A stretch of 64,000 nt of DNA from Phoenix dactylifera (Eukaryota > Streptophyta > Magnoliopsida > Arecales > Arecaceae), in assembly GCF_009389715.1 (NCBI RefSeq), contig NW_024068536.1, forward strand, positions 62,001 to 126,000, given 5' to 3'. Under the pieces are notes generated by a model. The model saw only the letters and a program-made list of their open reading frames with translations. It was not told the DNA's origin and did no database searches. The translations under genes and the position numbers were made by a program. Every line of letters starts with the position of its first letter. Within the stretch, counting starts at the first letter, position 1. This document shows positions 11,463 through 21,433 of this stretch, piece after piece.

Positions 11463-13539
11463 ATGGTTTTTCCTCTACATGGGTTCCGTTTGGAGCCCGC
11501 CAGGTGGGGGGATCGGGTAACCAATCCTCCGGTAGGCCGGATTGGAGTGTACTTAGAGGCACTCTGGGCCGGCCTACGATTTCCTCTTCACGGGTTCGTG
11601 AACGAGTTGTTGACGGAATACCAGTTGGTTCCGGCGCAGCTCGCTCCGAATGCTTGGAGGACAGTGATCGGTTTCCTGTCGCTGTGTTTAGCGTATGGGA
11701 TTCCGACTTCTGTCAACGTTTTCCGGCGACTTTTTGTGTTGAAGTCGAATCCGGGAGACGGAGAGTGGCTCTACATTGCCCTTCGGGCGGGCCGGCCACT
11801 CTTCCAGGGTGCTCCTTCGTCCATTAATGACTGGAAGAAGAAGTTCTTCTTTCTAGGTTCTGAACGGACATGGGGGTTTGACCCTAGGTGGGGGCCGACC
11901 CAACTCAGGTCCGTCAACAAAGTCCCCAAGCTTTCTCCGCGCGAGCAGGGGATCATCGACACCATCCGCAGCCTCGGGGACGGTATTTTACTGAGCGGCC
12001 TCATAAGTGAGGACGCTCTAGTGAACGTTGGCCTGAGCTCGGCGCGTCCTCAGGGTAAGGGTAACAGTAGGGTGTCTTTTTCATTTTGTTACAGTTCTGA
12101 ATTCTAATCCTGCTCGTCCTTGCAGATATCGCAAAGATGGTGACCAAGAGCGAGATTTTATACGTCCGGTTCCAAAAGAGGGCGGCCGAGCTCTCGGGAG
12201 AGCCGACCGAGCCGAGAAAGAAGGCGAAGGTCTCGGCGACCACAGCGGTCGAGACGGGCGCTCCTCGCCCTGCGCACTCCGAAGCTGGTCGGAGGGAGGG
12301 CGCGGGTTCTAGGGGCGCGGGTTCTAGTGGAGCTACGGCGGCGCTCCCGTGCCCGGCGCCAATTTTACAGATTCCTGGTCGTCAGGAAGCCCCAACTGCC
12401 GACCAGGGAGGGAGTTCGGCGGGTCTGGCGCTTGCGCGCCCCGCCTCGGTTGTGCGGCAGTCAGATCGGCCGCCTGTCCGACCCCAGCCCTCCAGTTCCG
12501 AGCCGGGGAGCAGCCAAGGAGCTGCGGGGTCGGCTCCGCCCAGGTCAGCCGAAGTCGGCCTTCCGGACCCGTCGGGCTCACGGGAGCGGGTGCCTTACGC
12601 TCCCGTCTGGTCGGTCTTCGAGGGCGATTCGGCCCTCGATAATCCCCAAGTGGCGCGCGAAGTATTCCGGGTCGCGCTACTTCCGGCCGACCAGGCCAAA
12701 ATACGGTCCATGAACTACGGCACCTTCATGGACTCCACTCTTTGCTCTGCCGTCCGGGTAAGTTAGTCTTCCTGTTTGTACAGTTATGCAAGCTTTATTT
12801 AGTTTCTCACGTCTCTTTACAGCATCTGCACGAGACGGAGACGCTGATGCACATCGTGCAAGACTACCGGGAGCGAGCCCGGAGGCATCAGCAGGGGCAC
12901 GAGGAGGCCGAGGCAAGGTGCCTGGCGTCCGAGGCCGAGCGCCAGGCGCTCCAAGCAAGGGTGGGAGCGGCCGAGGACGAGGTTCGAGCTCTGACCGCCG
13001 AGCTCGAAGAGGAGAAGGGCGCGCACACGTTGGCGAGATCTGAAGTGCGCGCCGTGGAGGCTCGTTTGGCCGAGGCCGAGCTGGCGCTGGCCACCCGCGA
13101 GCAAGAGGTGGGGAACGCCCGCCTCAAAACCTTGGAGCTCGAGCTGGAAGTAAAAAACCACGAGCGGAAAGCCGCGTACCACGAGGCTCGGGAGCAGGCC
13201 CAAGATGCGGTTAGGCTCTTCCGCGAGTCGGAGGAGTTTCGTGACCTTCTGGAAGAGGAAGGCGTGAACGGGCTGATTCAAGGCTTCAAGGACTTCCGCA
13301 ACCAACTGCGGCGGCTCCTTCCGGACTTTGACCTGAACCTGCTTAAACCGGGAGCAGGGGTCGAAAGGTCGGAGGCGGAGGCAGAAGCTCCGGGGGCCGA
13401 CCAGGAAGGTCTGGCCGAGGCGGCCGAGGCTGTCCCCGAGGTCACCGAGATGGCCTCCGAGGCTGTTCCTGGCGCTGCCGAGGAAGAGGCTTTGATCGCA
13501 GAGCCGGTCATTCCTGAAGTCGCTGAGCCCGAGACTTAG
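11463..13539 (+). CDS. Spliced antisense accessory gene of the inner retrotransposon (putative gypsy-type transposon protein, coiled coil)
   Basis: Three exons read through: up to 12054, 12126-12757 and 12823-13539, with donors GG/GTAAGG and GG/GTAAGT and acceptors TTGCAG and TTACAG; phases match and no stop intervenes. From the in-frame ATG at 11463 this gives 646 residues. Exon 1 carries the plant Transposase_28-like block (DRVTNPPVGRIGVYLEA, LRFPLHGFVNELL, WRTVIGFLSLCLAYGIPTS, FQGAPSSINDWKKKFFF). Exon 2 is Pro/Ser/Gly-rich and basic. Exon 3 is a long Glu/Ala/Arg coiled coil with a conserved-looking FRNQLRRLLPDFDLN block and an acidic tail. Another ATG at 11398 opens a different frame that ends near 11520; a one-base loss in the G run about 11506-11511 may have separated the original N-terminus. 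The role is unknown; related antisense genes are known in Tat-lineage elements. Confidence 0.78.
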
Positions 13540-14195
13540 TATAGTTTTTTTTTTTTATTTTTTTGTGTGTAAGTCGGGATGGCCTCTATACTTGTTAAGG
13601 CCGAGCCCGAGCTTTGTACTTAGCCTACGGCTTTTTTGAAATGAATATTCATATTTGTCATAACTTGCGACTTGACTTGTGCTTTAATTTGATTTAGATT
13701 TCTTTCACTTGGACCCACTTTTAGGCTCCAAGGGATTGGGCTCTACGGCCCCAACTTCGTTCGCCATATAGTTGGACTTGCGTTTAGGCTCGGCACAGCC
13801 GAGCTTAGGTCCGAGTTTCCGTTGCTCGGTCCTAAGATCAGTAATATAGCGACGCTTATGTTTAGGATGCGCTTGGGCTCGGGGGATCTTTTCGAGCTTA
13901 GCTCAGAATTCGACCGAGCCCTAGGACTAGGGTCACTAGATTTAAAATTCCTAGTGAACTTTGGGCCCGGATCTCGGGTTGCCGAGGCGGATGATCGGAT
14001 TTTTTCCGACATACGAGTTAAACGCCTGTCAGCTTGAGATGGAAATTCATCGAGCTGACGGCACAGACTAAGCTTGCCATTGAACGGTGTACGTAGGAGG
14101 GGTGAGGCCGAGCGATGATTGGCCCGACCAGGTACCTCGACGATGGTCGGGAGTTCATTCAGGTAGTTAATTAACCAAGAATGAAAATAAATGAG
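13540..14195. other. Spacer after the antisense gene
   Basis: This contains the 3' flank of the antisense gene, with a T run at about 13546-13563. No coding signal was seen. Short open frames on both strands at 13743-14037 have no recognisable motif. Confidence 0.45.
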
Positions 14196-14812
14196 AATGT
14201 AAAGACATTAATTGAATGGGTACCTGGTACCGTGAGCGTTTTTATGCCGAGGCTGTGAACTTCGCCTGGCGACTGAAGACGCTCCTCTACTCGGAGTCCG
14301 TTCTTTGAGGACGCCGGCAAGATAGAAGAATCCAAGAACGAAAATAACCGAGATTATGTAAAGACATTAATTGAATGGGTACCTGGTACCGTGAGCGTTC
14401 TTACGCCGAGGTTGTGAACTTCGCCTGGCGACTGAAGACGCTCCTCTGCTCGGAGTCCGTTCTTTGAGGACGCCGGCAAGATAGAAGAATCCAAGAACGA
14501 AAATAATCGAGATTATGTAAAGACATTAATTGAATGGGTACCTGGTACCGTGAGCGTTCTTACGCCGAGGCTGTGAACTTCGCCTGGCGACTGAAGACGC
14601 TCCTCTGCTCGGAGTCCGTTCTTTGAGGACGCCGGCAAGATAGAAGAATCCAATAACGAAAATAACCGAGATTATGTAAAGACATTAATTGAATGGGTAC
14701 CTGGTACCGTGAGCGTTCTTACGCCGAGACTGTGAACTTCGCCTGGCGACTGAAGACGCTCCTCTGCTCGGAGTCCGTTCTTTGAGGACGCCGGCAAGAT
14801 AGAAGAATCCGG
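14196..14812. repeat. 159-bp tandem repeat, about 3.9 copies
   Basis: The anchor TTGAATGGGTACCTGGTACC begins at 14212, 14371, 14530 and 14689, an exact 159-base spacing. Copies are nearly identical, with a few substitutions. Each unit holds the symmetrical GGTACCTGGTACC. The last copy breaks off after GATAGAAGAATCC near 14812. Confidence 0.95.
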
Positions 14813-14844
14813 TTTGTTGTCAATCACGGACTCTTCGTTGATCA

Positions 14845-15850
14845 CGAACAGGAGATTGAGTCGAGCTCCATGATCGATGGAGAACGAGCCGGGCTCGTTG
14901 GTTGATGGAGTCCGCATCCCGAAGTATCGGGGCATCCCGACCGTGGTCGGGGTAGGAGAACGAGCCGAGCTCGTTGGCCGATGGAGAACGAGCCGAGCTC
15001 GTTAGCCGGTGGAGACCGCATCCCGAAGTATCGGGGCATCCCGACCGTGGTCGGGGTAGGAGAACGAGCCGAGCTCATTGGCCGATGGAGAACGAGCCGA
15101 GCTCGTTGGTCGATGAAGACCGCATCCCGAAGTATCGGGGCATCCCGACCGTGGTCGGGGTAGGAGAACGAGCCGAGCTCGTTGGTCGGTGGAGGCCGCA
15201 TCACGAACTCACGAACATCTTCAGGGAGTCCACGTAGGTACTCCGTCATCCCGAAATATCGGGGCATCCCGACCGTGGTCAGGGTAGGAGAACGAACCGA
15301 GCTCGTTTGGCCGATGGAGAACGAGCCGAGCTCGTTGGTTGATGAAGACTGCATCCCGAAGCATCGGGGCATCCCGACCGTGGTCGGGGTAGGAGAACGA
15401 GCCGAGCTCGTTGGCCGATGGAGAACGAGCCGAGCTCGTTGGTTGATGGAGAACGAGCCGAGCTCGTTGGTCGATGAAGACCGCATCCCGAAGTATCGGG
15501 GCATCTCGACCGTGGTCGGGGTAGGAGAACGAGCCAAGCTCGTTGGCCGATGGAGAACGAGCCGAGCTCGTTGGTTGATGAAGAACGAGCCGAGCTTGTT
15601 GGTCGATGAAGACCGCATCCCGAAGTATCGGGGCATCCCGACCGTGGTCGGGGTAGGAGAACGAGCCGAGCTCATTGGCCGATGGAGAACGAGCCGAGCT
15701 CGTTGGTCGATGAAGACCGCATTCCGAAGTATCGGGGCATCCCGACCGTGGTCGGGGTAGGAGAACGAGCCGAGCTCGTTGGCCGATGGAGAACGAGCCG
15801 AGCTCGTTGGTTGATGGAGAACGAGCCGAGCTCGTTGCTTGGTGGAGATC
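14845..15850. repeat. Compound minisatellite with three hairpin motifs per long unit
   Basis: Two modules alternate irregularly: a 28-base unit centred on AACGAGCCGAGCTCGTT (about nineteen copies, some variant) and a longer unit holding CCCGAAGTATCGGG and CCCGACCGTGGTCGGG (eight copies, two variant). All three motifs are inverted repeats with short loops. Both strands stay open for long stretches (minus 15915-14842, plus 15182-15760) because of the repeat composition, and I do not call these genes. The array lies between pol and the antisense gene. Confidence 0.92.
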
Positions 15851-15968
15851 GAGCTAGGCGAAATCTGGTACCATGAGACAATTAGGAGAATTGGTGAGTT
15901 CGAACAAGTGCACATAAGCCGTCACAAAATAAAATTTATGATCAAGAAGTGGGGAACCCCTCGGGGTT

Positions 15969-16780
15969 CTACTGGTAGTACACGCGGAGATTTTCAGAAC
16001 TCCAGCTTCGTGGAATGGGAGTCCCATCTAGAGACTCTAGCTTGTAAGTTCCGGGCCGGTGGATGCGCGTGACTCGGTAAGGCCCTTCCCAATTTGGAGC
16101 CAGTTTCCCACGCTCGGTTGGTCGGGAGGCCTCGGCTCTTCTGAGGACAAGGTCCCCTGCTTTGAAGGATTTGACTTTGACCCTGGCGTTGTAGTACTGT
16201 GCTGTCTTTTGCTGGTACCTCGCCATGCGAACTCGGGCGGCCTCCCTTATTTCCTCGATCAGGTCAAGGTTGTTCCTGAGCTGTGAGGAGTTGGAGCTGG
16301 CATCGTGATGCTCTACCCTTGGAGAAGGGAGTCCGATCTCCAATGGGATAACAGCTTCCATTCCATACGTTAGATTGAAAAGAGTCTCGCCGGTGGGGAC
16401 ACGGAATGTAGTTCGGTAAGCCCACAGGACATTGTATAGGTCTTCGACCCACTGTCCTTTAGATTTGTCGAGCCTGGCTTTGAGCCCTTGCAAAATAGTA
16501 CGGTTTGTTATCTCGGTTTCTCCATTCGTCTGAGGGTGCGCGATCGAGATGAAGCGGTGGTCGATGCAAGCTCGGAGCAGAATTCTCTGAAATGGAGGTT
16601 GTCGAACTGGCGGCCGTTGTCGGATATGAGGATACGGGGGAGCCCGAATCTGCAAATTATTGACTTCCAGACAAAATTCTGCATCTTCTGCTCGGTGATC
16701 CGGGCAAGAGGCTCGGCTTCCACCCACTTTGTGAAATAGTCGATGGAGACGACCAGAAATTTTCTTTGCCCGGTAGCCAA
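15969..16780 (-). pseudogene. Inner element integrase core and C-terminus, broken by a frameshift
   Basis: Minus-strand frame 16780-16508 has the start of the catalytic core (VVSIDYFTKWVEAEPL with the first Asp, LISDNGRQFDN with the second). Near 16590 the reading continues in frame 16727-15969 with the region of the catalytic Glu (HPQTNGETEITNRTILQGL), a tail with NWEGPYRVTRIHRPGTYKL (the GPY/F motif of gypsy integrases) and the stop at 15969. A stop codon at 16811-16813 separates it from the upstream domains. Product would insert element cDNA into host DNA, but this copy cannot encode it intact. Confidence 0.9.
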
Positions 16781-16810
16781 GGGGAATGGCCCTAGAATGT
16801 CAATTCCCCA

Positions 16811-18424
16811 CTAGGCAAAAGGCCAAGGGGAGCTGATAGAAGTTAAGGGAGCCGAGGGTCGGCGTTGGACATTGGCATTTCTCTGGCATCGGTCGCATCT
16901 TCGGACGAAGTCCACAGCATCCTTCTGGAGTGTCGGCCAATAGTATCCTTGGCGCAAAATTTTATGGGCCAATGCTCGTCCTCCCAGATGATTTCCGCAA
17001 ATCCCTTCATGGACTTCGCGCATTGCATAATCAGCCTCTGTTGGGCGGAGACATCTGAGGAGGGGAGAGGTGAAAGATCTCCGATAGAGCTTTCTCTCAT
17101 GCAATATGTACCAGGTGGCGGAGCGCTTTATTCGGCGAGCCTCTCGTTCATCACTGGGGAGGACTTCGTCTTGCAGATAGCTGATGAGCTCGTCCATCCA
17201 GCTTGGCTCAGACTCAATACAAAGGGCCCGCTCGGGCTCCTCCGTACTGGGTTTTTGGAGGTACTCCAGTGCCGCCGTTTTGGGGAGCTCGCTCATGCGA
17301 GAGGACGCCAGCTTTGACAGCTGGTTGGCCCTAAGATTCTCCGACCTGGCAATATGTTGGATGTGGAAAGAGTTCAAGGTCGAGGCGAGATCCCGTACCT
17401 TCTGAAGATATTTCTGCATTGTGGGGTCTCTGGCTTCGAAGTCACCCAGGATTTGGTTGACGACGAGCTGAGAATCGCTGAAGGCCTTGAGATCCTTTAC
17501 TCCTAGCTCTCTGGCTAGCTTGAGCCCGGCGACGAGTGCTTCGTACTCCACCATATTGTTGGAAGCAGGAAACTCGAGGCGTAGGGCTTGCTCAGCTACC
17601 ACCCTCTCCGGGCTAGTGAGGATGAGACCTGCTCCGCTACCCCCCGAGTTTGAAGAGCCATCGACATGCAAAGTCCATGCCAAACTCGGGGTCTGCTCCG
17701 TTGGTGTAGGCTCAGGTTCAGGCTTGACCTCGTCCGGTATGGTGCACTCGACTATGAAGTCGGCGAGTGCTTGCGCTTTGATCGCCGGTCTGGGTCGATA
17801 CTCGAGGTCAAATTCTCCGAGCTCGATGGCCCATTTAGTAATCCGGCCTGCGTGGTCTGATTTTTGCAGGATCTGCTTTACTGGCTGGTCCGTCAACACG
17901 GCCATTGTGTGGGCTTGAAAATAAGGCCAGAGCCTCCGAGCTGAAATGACCAAGGCATAAGCAGTCTTTTCCAGCTTGGAGTATCGGGTCTCAGCATCCC
18001 TCAAGACCCGGCTGGTGTAATACACTGGTTTTTGGAGCTTGCCCTCCTCTCGGACCAGGACCGAGCTTACTGCTACAGGGGAAACAGCTAAATACAGGTA
18101 GAGGAGTTCACCCTGTTGAGGCTTTGTGAGCAGGAGAGGGGAGGCCAGAAGGTGCTTGAGTTCTTCAAAGGACTGCTGGCACTCGTCCGACCATAGGAAG
18201 TTTTTCGGCTTCTTAAGAGCCGCAAAGAATGGAAGGCAGCGCTCGGCTGAGCGGGAGATGAATCTCCCGAGGGCTGCAACTCGGCCCGTAAGCCGTTGTA
18301 CCTCCTTGACTGTCCTCGGAGGCGTCATCTCCTGAAGTGCTCGGATCTTTTCAGGATTGGCCTCGATTCCCCGTTGTGTAATAATAAAACCAAGGGAATT
18401 TGCCGGAGGTGACTCCGAATGCAC
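16811..18424 (-). pseudogene. Inner element pol: end of RT, two RNase H modules and integrase zinc-binding domain
   Basis: A 537-codon minus-strand frame. It starts inside reverse transcriptase (GFIITQRGIEANPEKI), continues through the connection/RNase H part (VSSVLVREEG, YFQAHTMAVLTDQPV), then a second, plant-type RNase H domain (LHVDGSSNSGGSGAGLIL, ASNNMVEYEALVAGLKLA, FSDSQLVVNQI), as known in Tat-lineage elements, and an HHCC zinc-binding domain of integrase (HEGICGNHLGG, CDRCQRN). It ends at a TAG after SSPWPFA where related elements read on, so the stop is probably a C-to-T change. Confidence 0.92.
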
Positions 18425-18872
18425 ATTTGGCTGGGTTGAGCTTCATTTGGTACCTCCGGAGTGTGGAGAATGCTTCATCAAGGTCGGCCACATGGTCTTG
18501 CGCCACCTTGCTTTTCACTAGCATGTCATCAACATAGACCTCCATGATTCGGCCTATTTGATCTTTGAAGATCCGGTTGACCAGCCTCTGATAAGTTGCC
18601 CCGGCATTCTTTAAGCCGAATGGCATTACTTTGTAGCAGTAGGTTCCCCCATCGGTGATGAAGGCCGTTTTTTCTTCATCTTCTGGCGTCATGCGGATCT
18701 GGTTGTATTCGGAGAAGGCGTCCATAAATGCTAACAGCTCGTGCCCCGAGGTGGAGTCCACGAGCTGGTCGATGCTGGGGAGTGGGAAGCTGTCCTTTGG
18801 GCAGGCTTTATTCAGGTCGGTGTAGTCCACGCACATGCGCCATTTTCCGCTGGCTTTTTTGACGAGGACCAC
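18351..18872 (-). pseudogene. Inner element reverse transcriptase core
   Basis: The frame holds the classic RT blocks: VLVKKASGKWRMCVDYTDLN, FPLPSIDQLVDSTSGHELL, MPFGLKNAGATYQRLVN and the catalytic YVDDMLVKS. Reading leaves this frame at about 18400, where it should continue into the 18424-16811 frame, so a one-base type indel lies there. Upstream it is cut off by a TAA at 18954-18956. Confidence 0.93.
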
Positions 18873-18953
18873 ATTGGCGAGCCACTCCGGGTAGGATATC
18901 TCCCGGATAAAGCCAGCCTCAAGGAGTTTGTCGACCTCTTCAGCTGCTGCTCG

Positions 18954-19487
18954 TTATCGTTCTGGGGCGGCGCCTCGCTTCTTTTGTCGCACGGGCTTGC
19001 AGGTTGGCTTTACTTGGAGCCGGTGGACCATGATCTCTGGATCTATCCCCGGCATATCCGCGGGTGACCAGGCGAAGACGTCCATGTTGTCTCGCAAGAA
19101 GTTGACGAGGCGATCCCTTTCGCACTCATTGAGGCCAGAGTCGACCTGCACGGTTAGCTCGGGAAAGTTTTCGCGCAAAGGAACTTGGATTAGTAACTCA
19201 CCAGGCTCTACCCGCTTTTTCTGAGGGTTGACCCGTGCCTCCAGAGTTTTAGTTGAAGACTAGTCGGTTGCTGGGACAGGCACCTGGGCTGGTCGCTTCG
19301 CTTCGTGGGTCGCCATGTAGCATCGTCTCGCTACCGTTTGGTCCCCACGAACTTCGCCAACTCCTTGGCTGGTGGGGAATCGCATGAGCAGGTGGCGAGT
19401 CGAGACTACCGCTCGGAGGGCGTTGAGACCTGGTCTTCCGAGAATGGCATTGTAGACCGAGGGCAGGCGTATCACAAGGAAGCTCAT
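18954..19487 (-). pseudogene. Inner element protease end and linker to RT, interrupted by stops
   Basis: In one minus-strand frame, FLVIRLPSVYNAILGRPGLN continues the retropepsin-like protease begun in the gag frame, followed by a linker ending RENFPELTVQVDSGLNECER and the RT lead-in DMPGIDPEIMVHRLQV. A TAG at 19260-19262 and a TAA at 18954-18956 interrupt it, and a frame change at about 19487 separates it from gag. In related elements this region is continuous. Confidence 0.85.
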
Positions 19488-21400
19488 CCCACGGTACTTT
19501 CACGGGGGGCGAGCCCGACCGTGACCAGGAGGTCGACCTCGCCCTCTACTGGGACTGAATCCCCAGTAAATCCGACCAACGGAGCATTCATCCTCCGTAG
19601 TTGCTCTGCTGTCATCCCCATTTTACCGTAGGCATCAAAATACAAAACATTCGCCGAGCTTCCATTATCGATCAAGATGCGTTTTACATCAAATCTATTT
19701 ATGATCATGGAGATGACCACAGCATCATCGTGGGGAGTTTCAACTCCCTCCAGATCATTGTCTGAGAAAGAGATGGCTTCCGAGGCGCGTAGGCGCTTCG
19801 AGGAGGTTCCTTCCCCTGAAGCTTCTCCAATCGAGGCCCCGCCTCGGATGGTGTTGATGGTGCCGGCGATGGGCCTGTTGGCATTTGAACCTTCAGGCTG
19901 TGCGGCTCCTTCGGCTGGCTTCTTTTCTTCGCGCCGGCCTCGCACGAATCGATCGAGTACCCCTCGGCAGATGAGCGCTTCGATCTCGTTCCGGAGCTGA
20001 TAGCAGTCCTCAGTATCATGGCTGTGATCCCGATGGAAACGGCAATATTTCCGGAGATCACGCCGAGCTCCGGAATCTCGTTTCGGAGGTGGGAGCCGGA
20101 TGCAATCCTGACCCTCAATCTCCATGAGGATTTCGGCCCGAGGAGCGGTGAGGGGAGTGTAGTTTTCATACCTCCCTTCGGGTGCACAGGCCCGTGGTGG
20201 AAACCTCGGGCGGAATGGTGACCTCTGCTGAGGCGGTCCCCGTAGTCGGGGTGGACTCTTTAGGCGGGGCGGATTTTTGACTCGGCGCGGGGACGGGCTT
20301 CTAGGCTGGCCACGCTCCTCGCGGCGTCTTTTCTGTTTCTTGGGGGTCTGTTCGGCCCCGCTCCGCCTAACAGCCACGGCTTCCTCAGCCTTGGCGTACT
20401 TCCATGCCCGAACAAGCATTTCGGTGAGGTCCGCAGGAAAATTCTTCTCGATAGAGAAGAGGAACCTGTAAGACCGGGCTCCAGTCTTCAGTGCTGACAT
20501 GGCGATCGACTGGTCAAGCTCCCGGACTTCCCATGTTTCGGCGGTAAACCGGTCCAAATACTCCCTGAGGGACTCTTCCTCCTTTTGTTTGATGTCAAGG
20601 AGGGAGTCCGATGTCCGCCGCTGGGGCTGGCTGGCGGCAAAATTACTGGCAAACTGCCTGCCGAGCTGCTCAAAGGAGGAGACAGTACTCGGCTTCAACC
20701 CGATAAACCAAAGCCGGGCCGGTCCTCGAAGTGTTGCTGGAAAAGCTTTACACATCATGGCCTCCGAGGCTCCTTGTAGGGCCATTAAGACCCGATAACT
20801 TTCCAGGTGGTCAAGGGGGTCAGCCCTGCCGTTGTAAGGCTCCACCTGGGGCATCTTGAACCGCGGCGGGACTGGCTCGTCTTCAATCTGCTGGGAGAAG
20901 GGGGACTTTGTGGTGAACTCGAAATCACCATCATGTCCCGGTTTCCTTCCGTGGAGTGCCTGGATCTGGCGCTCCAACTTCTCGACCTTCTTGTCGAGTT
21001 CATCATTCTGGGGGATCGCTGCAGCGGTTCGTTCTGGTGCAAGTTGCCCTGGAACCGACTCAGCCTCCGAGGGTTGTGGCCAGCCACCAGGGCCTCTAAC
21101 TGGATGTTCTCTCCAGAGGGAGGCCTGGACTTGAGAGTCCTGACCTTGAAGGGGAAGTCCACTTGTAGGAGGCTCCGGTTGAACTGGAGCCGGAGGGAGC
21201 GGTGCCGTCAGGATGCCCCTGGGTTGCAAGCCTTGGACAGCGGTAGCCAAGGCCTGCACCTGTTGCACCAGGGCATCAAACTGCTCCGGCCGAACCTGAG
21301 AGGTTGACTCGGCCGGAGGCGGCGAGTTCTGGACAGAGTGTCCAGGACTAGGTGGAGGACGTCGAGAGGCATTGGAAGCCCCCTTACTTCTCAGTTTCAT
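19484..21400 (-). CDS. gag: Inner element Gag with N-terminal half of protease
   Basis: An open frame of 638 codons starting MKLRSKGASNASRR just inside the primer-binding site. The first 170 residues are Pro/Gln-rich with a short coiled coil. The retrotransposon Gag domain follows at about 175-340 (MPQVEPYNGRADPLDHLESY, LRGPARLWFIGLKP, ESLREYLDRFTAET). A basic Arg/Pro-rich stretch leads to a Cys-His cluster CRFHRDHSHDTEDC (about 453-466), and then the aspartic protease motif LIDNGSSANVLY (Asp near 578). The frame stops at 19484 within the protease, where it would have to shift to continue into pol. Gag itself looks intact, so this copy could still supply particle protein. Confidence 0.93.
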   Translation of the reverse strand: MKLRSKGASNASRRPPPSPGHSVQNSPPPAESTSQVRPEQFDALVQQVQALATAVQGLQPRGILTAPLPPAPVQPEPPTSGLPLQGQDSQVQASLWREHPVRGPGGWPQPSEAESVPGQLAPERTAAAIPQNDELDKKVEKLERQIQALHGRKPGHDGDFEFTTKSPFSQQIEDEPVPPRFKMPQVEPYNGRADPLDHLESYRVLMALQGASEAMMCKAFPATLRGPARLWFIGLKPSTVSSFEQLGRQFASNFAASQPQRRTSDSLLDIKQKEEESLREYLDRFTAETWEVRELDQSIAMSALKTGARSYRFLFSIEKNFPADLTEMLVRAWKYAKAEEAVAVRRSGAEQTPKKQKRRREERGQPRSPSPRRVKNPPRLKSPPRLRGPPQQRSPFRPRFPPRACAPEGRYENYTPLTAPRAEILMEIEGQDCIRLPPPKRDSGARRDLRKYCRFHRDHSHDTEDCYQLRNEIEALICRGVLDRFVRGRREEKKPAEGAAQPEGSNANRPIAGTINTIRGGASIGEASGEGTSSKRLRASEAISFSDNDLEGVETPHDDAVVISMIINRFDVKRILIDNGSSANVLYFDAYGKMGMTAEQLRRMNAPLVGFTGDSVPVEGEVDLLVTVGLAPRESTVG

Positions 21401-21420
21401 GGCAGCAACTCGGGCCCTTC

Positions 21421-21433
21421 CTCTAGCGCCAAC
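21421..21433 (-). promoter_or_regulatory. Candidate primer-binding site
   Basis: Right after the 5' LTR in the sense direction the minus strand reads GTTGGCGCTAGAGG. TTGGCGC-type sites are typical for this group of plant gypsy elements and differ from the usual TGGTATCAGAGC of tRNA-Met. The matching tRNA is not identified here. Confidence 0.5.

Noticed and set aside
12327..13511. Other-frame and opposite-strand frames over exons 2 and 3 of the antisense gene
   Set aside because: They are shadows of the GC-rich, Ala/Glu-rich coding exons, with low-complexity translations.
14196..15850. Regular repeats that might suggest a CRISPR array
   Set aside because: Units are contiguous with no unique spacers, the DNA is plant nuclear, and the block lies inside a retrotransposon.
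14842..15915. Long minus-strand frame (357 codons) and plus-strand frame 15182-15760 as genes
   Set aside because: Both are read from the same minisatellite and keep open only because the repeat lacks stop words; the frame drifts because the short unit is 28 bases.
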